The notes under the pieces are model-generated. The model had not been told where the DNA came from and made no database searches. It saw only the letters and a list, made by a program, of their open reading frames with translations. Below are positions 21,380-21,554 of a stretch of DNA of 21,554 nucleotides, piece by piece. The DNA comes from an uncultured Porphyromonas sp. GTDB lineage: Bacteria; Bacteroidota; Bacteroidia; Bacteroidales; Porphyromonadaceae. Position 1 is the stretch's first letter. Every line of letters begins with the position of its first letter. The translations under genes and the position numbers were made by a program. Where the stretch lies: the NCBI RefSeq assembly GCF_938039215.1, contig NZ_CALHVI010000058.1, positions 1 through 21,554 of the forward strand. The letters run 5' to 3'.

Positions 21380-21554
21380 ATGCAGTACAGATCACTTATC
21401 CTAGGCACCGCCTTAGCACTCAGCCTTCTCTCAATAGGCTGTACCGGACAGACCAGTCAAGCAGACTCTAGTGATAGCACTCAGATAGCCTCCCTCCCAT
21501 TGCCCGAACTGACGGATGGGGATGAGGTGGCCTTTGAGAATGACGATGTGCGTA
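21380..21554 (+). CDS. Uncharacterised lipoprotein, family 2 member b (partial)
   Basis: Only the first 58 codons are inside the window and the gene continues past the edge. The translation begins MQYRSLILGTALALSLLSIGC, a signal peptide with probable acylated Cys21. It continues with a Ser/Asp linker and SDSTQIASLPLPELTDGDEV, then AFENDDVR, closely matching SDSTQLATLSLPELAQGDDL and VFENDDLR of the gene before it. It is therefore a tandem duplicate in the same operon, 33 nt downstream. Function unknown. Confidence 0.85.
   Translation, partial: MQYRSLILGTALALSLLSIGCTGQTSQADSSDSTQIASLPLPELTDGDEVAFENDDVR

Overview
The window reads as a stretch of a Bacteroidota chromosome, most likely Porphyromonas or a close relative. 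The evidence is: promoter -7 boxes of the form TAnnTTTG, no Shine-Dalgarno signals, BACON-domain lipoproteins, a secreted subtilase with a type IX secretion (T9SS) C-terminal sorting domain, a PorV/PorQ-family outer-membrane protein and a DUF3575 protein. The genus is an inference; the phylum is well supported. All genes I accept are on the + strand.

Layout. (1) 1-8340: four tandem paralogous lipoproteins of about 550 aa. Each has two BACON domains and an unrecognised C-terminal region. Gene 1 stands alone and genes 2-3-4 form an operon. Genes 1 and 2 each have their own promoter and a homologous leader of about 420 nt with a candidate structured RNA. (2) 8341-12936: a long leader, then a two-gene operon of a T9SS-type S8 protease and a PorV/PorQ-like protein, ending in a strong terminator. 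(3) 13722-16040: a DUF3575 protein and a 555-aa lipoprotein, ending in a hairpin terminator. (4) 16138-18185: a housekeeping cluster of a TrmH-family RNA methyltransferase, MnmD and YaaA. (5) 18509-21554: two families of small uncharacterised lipoproteins, each duplicated. The last gene is cut by the window edge.

The most unusual structure is a repeated intergenic element. Four 17-bp near-palindromes (core CCTACnGTAGG) sit at an exact 23-bp period. There are four complete copies (2564, 8438, 13261, 18219) and the end of a fifth at base 1. The unit order is conserved and asymmetric. Units 1 and 3 are near reverse complements of each other and are flanked by an A-tract and a T-tract, so units 1-3 can fold as a long stem with unit 2 as an apical hairpin, like a bidirectional intrinsic terminator; unit 4 lies outside. 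Complete copies occur only between transcription units, never inside the operons. One copy is inverted relative to the others.

Most encoded proteins are predicted to be exported: lipoproteins, outer-membrane proteins and a T9SS cargo. The region therefore looks like a cell-surface island around a small conserved RNA-modification cluster. No tRNA, rRNA, transposase, phage gene or CRISPR array is visible.
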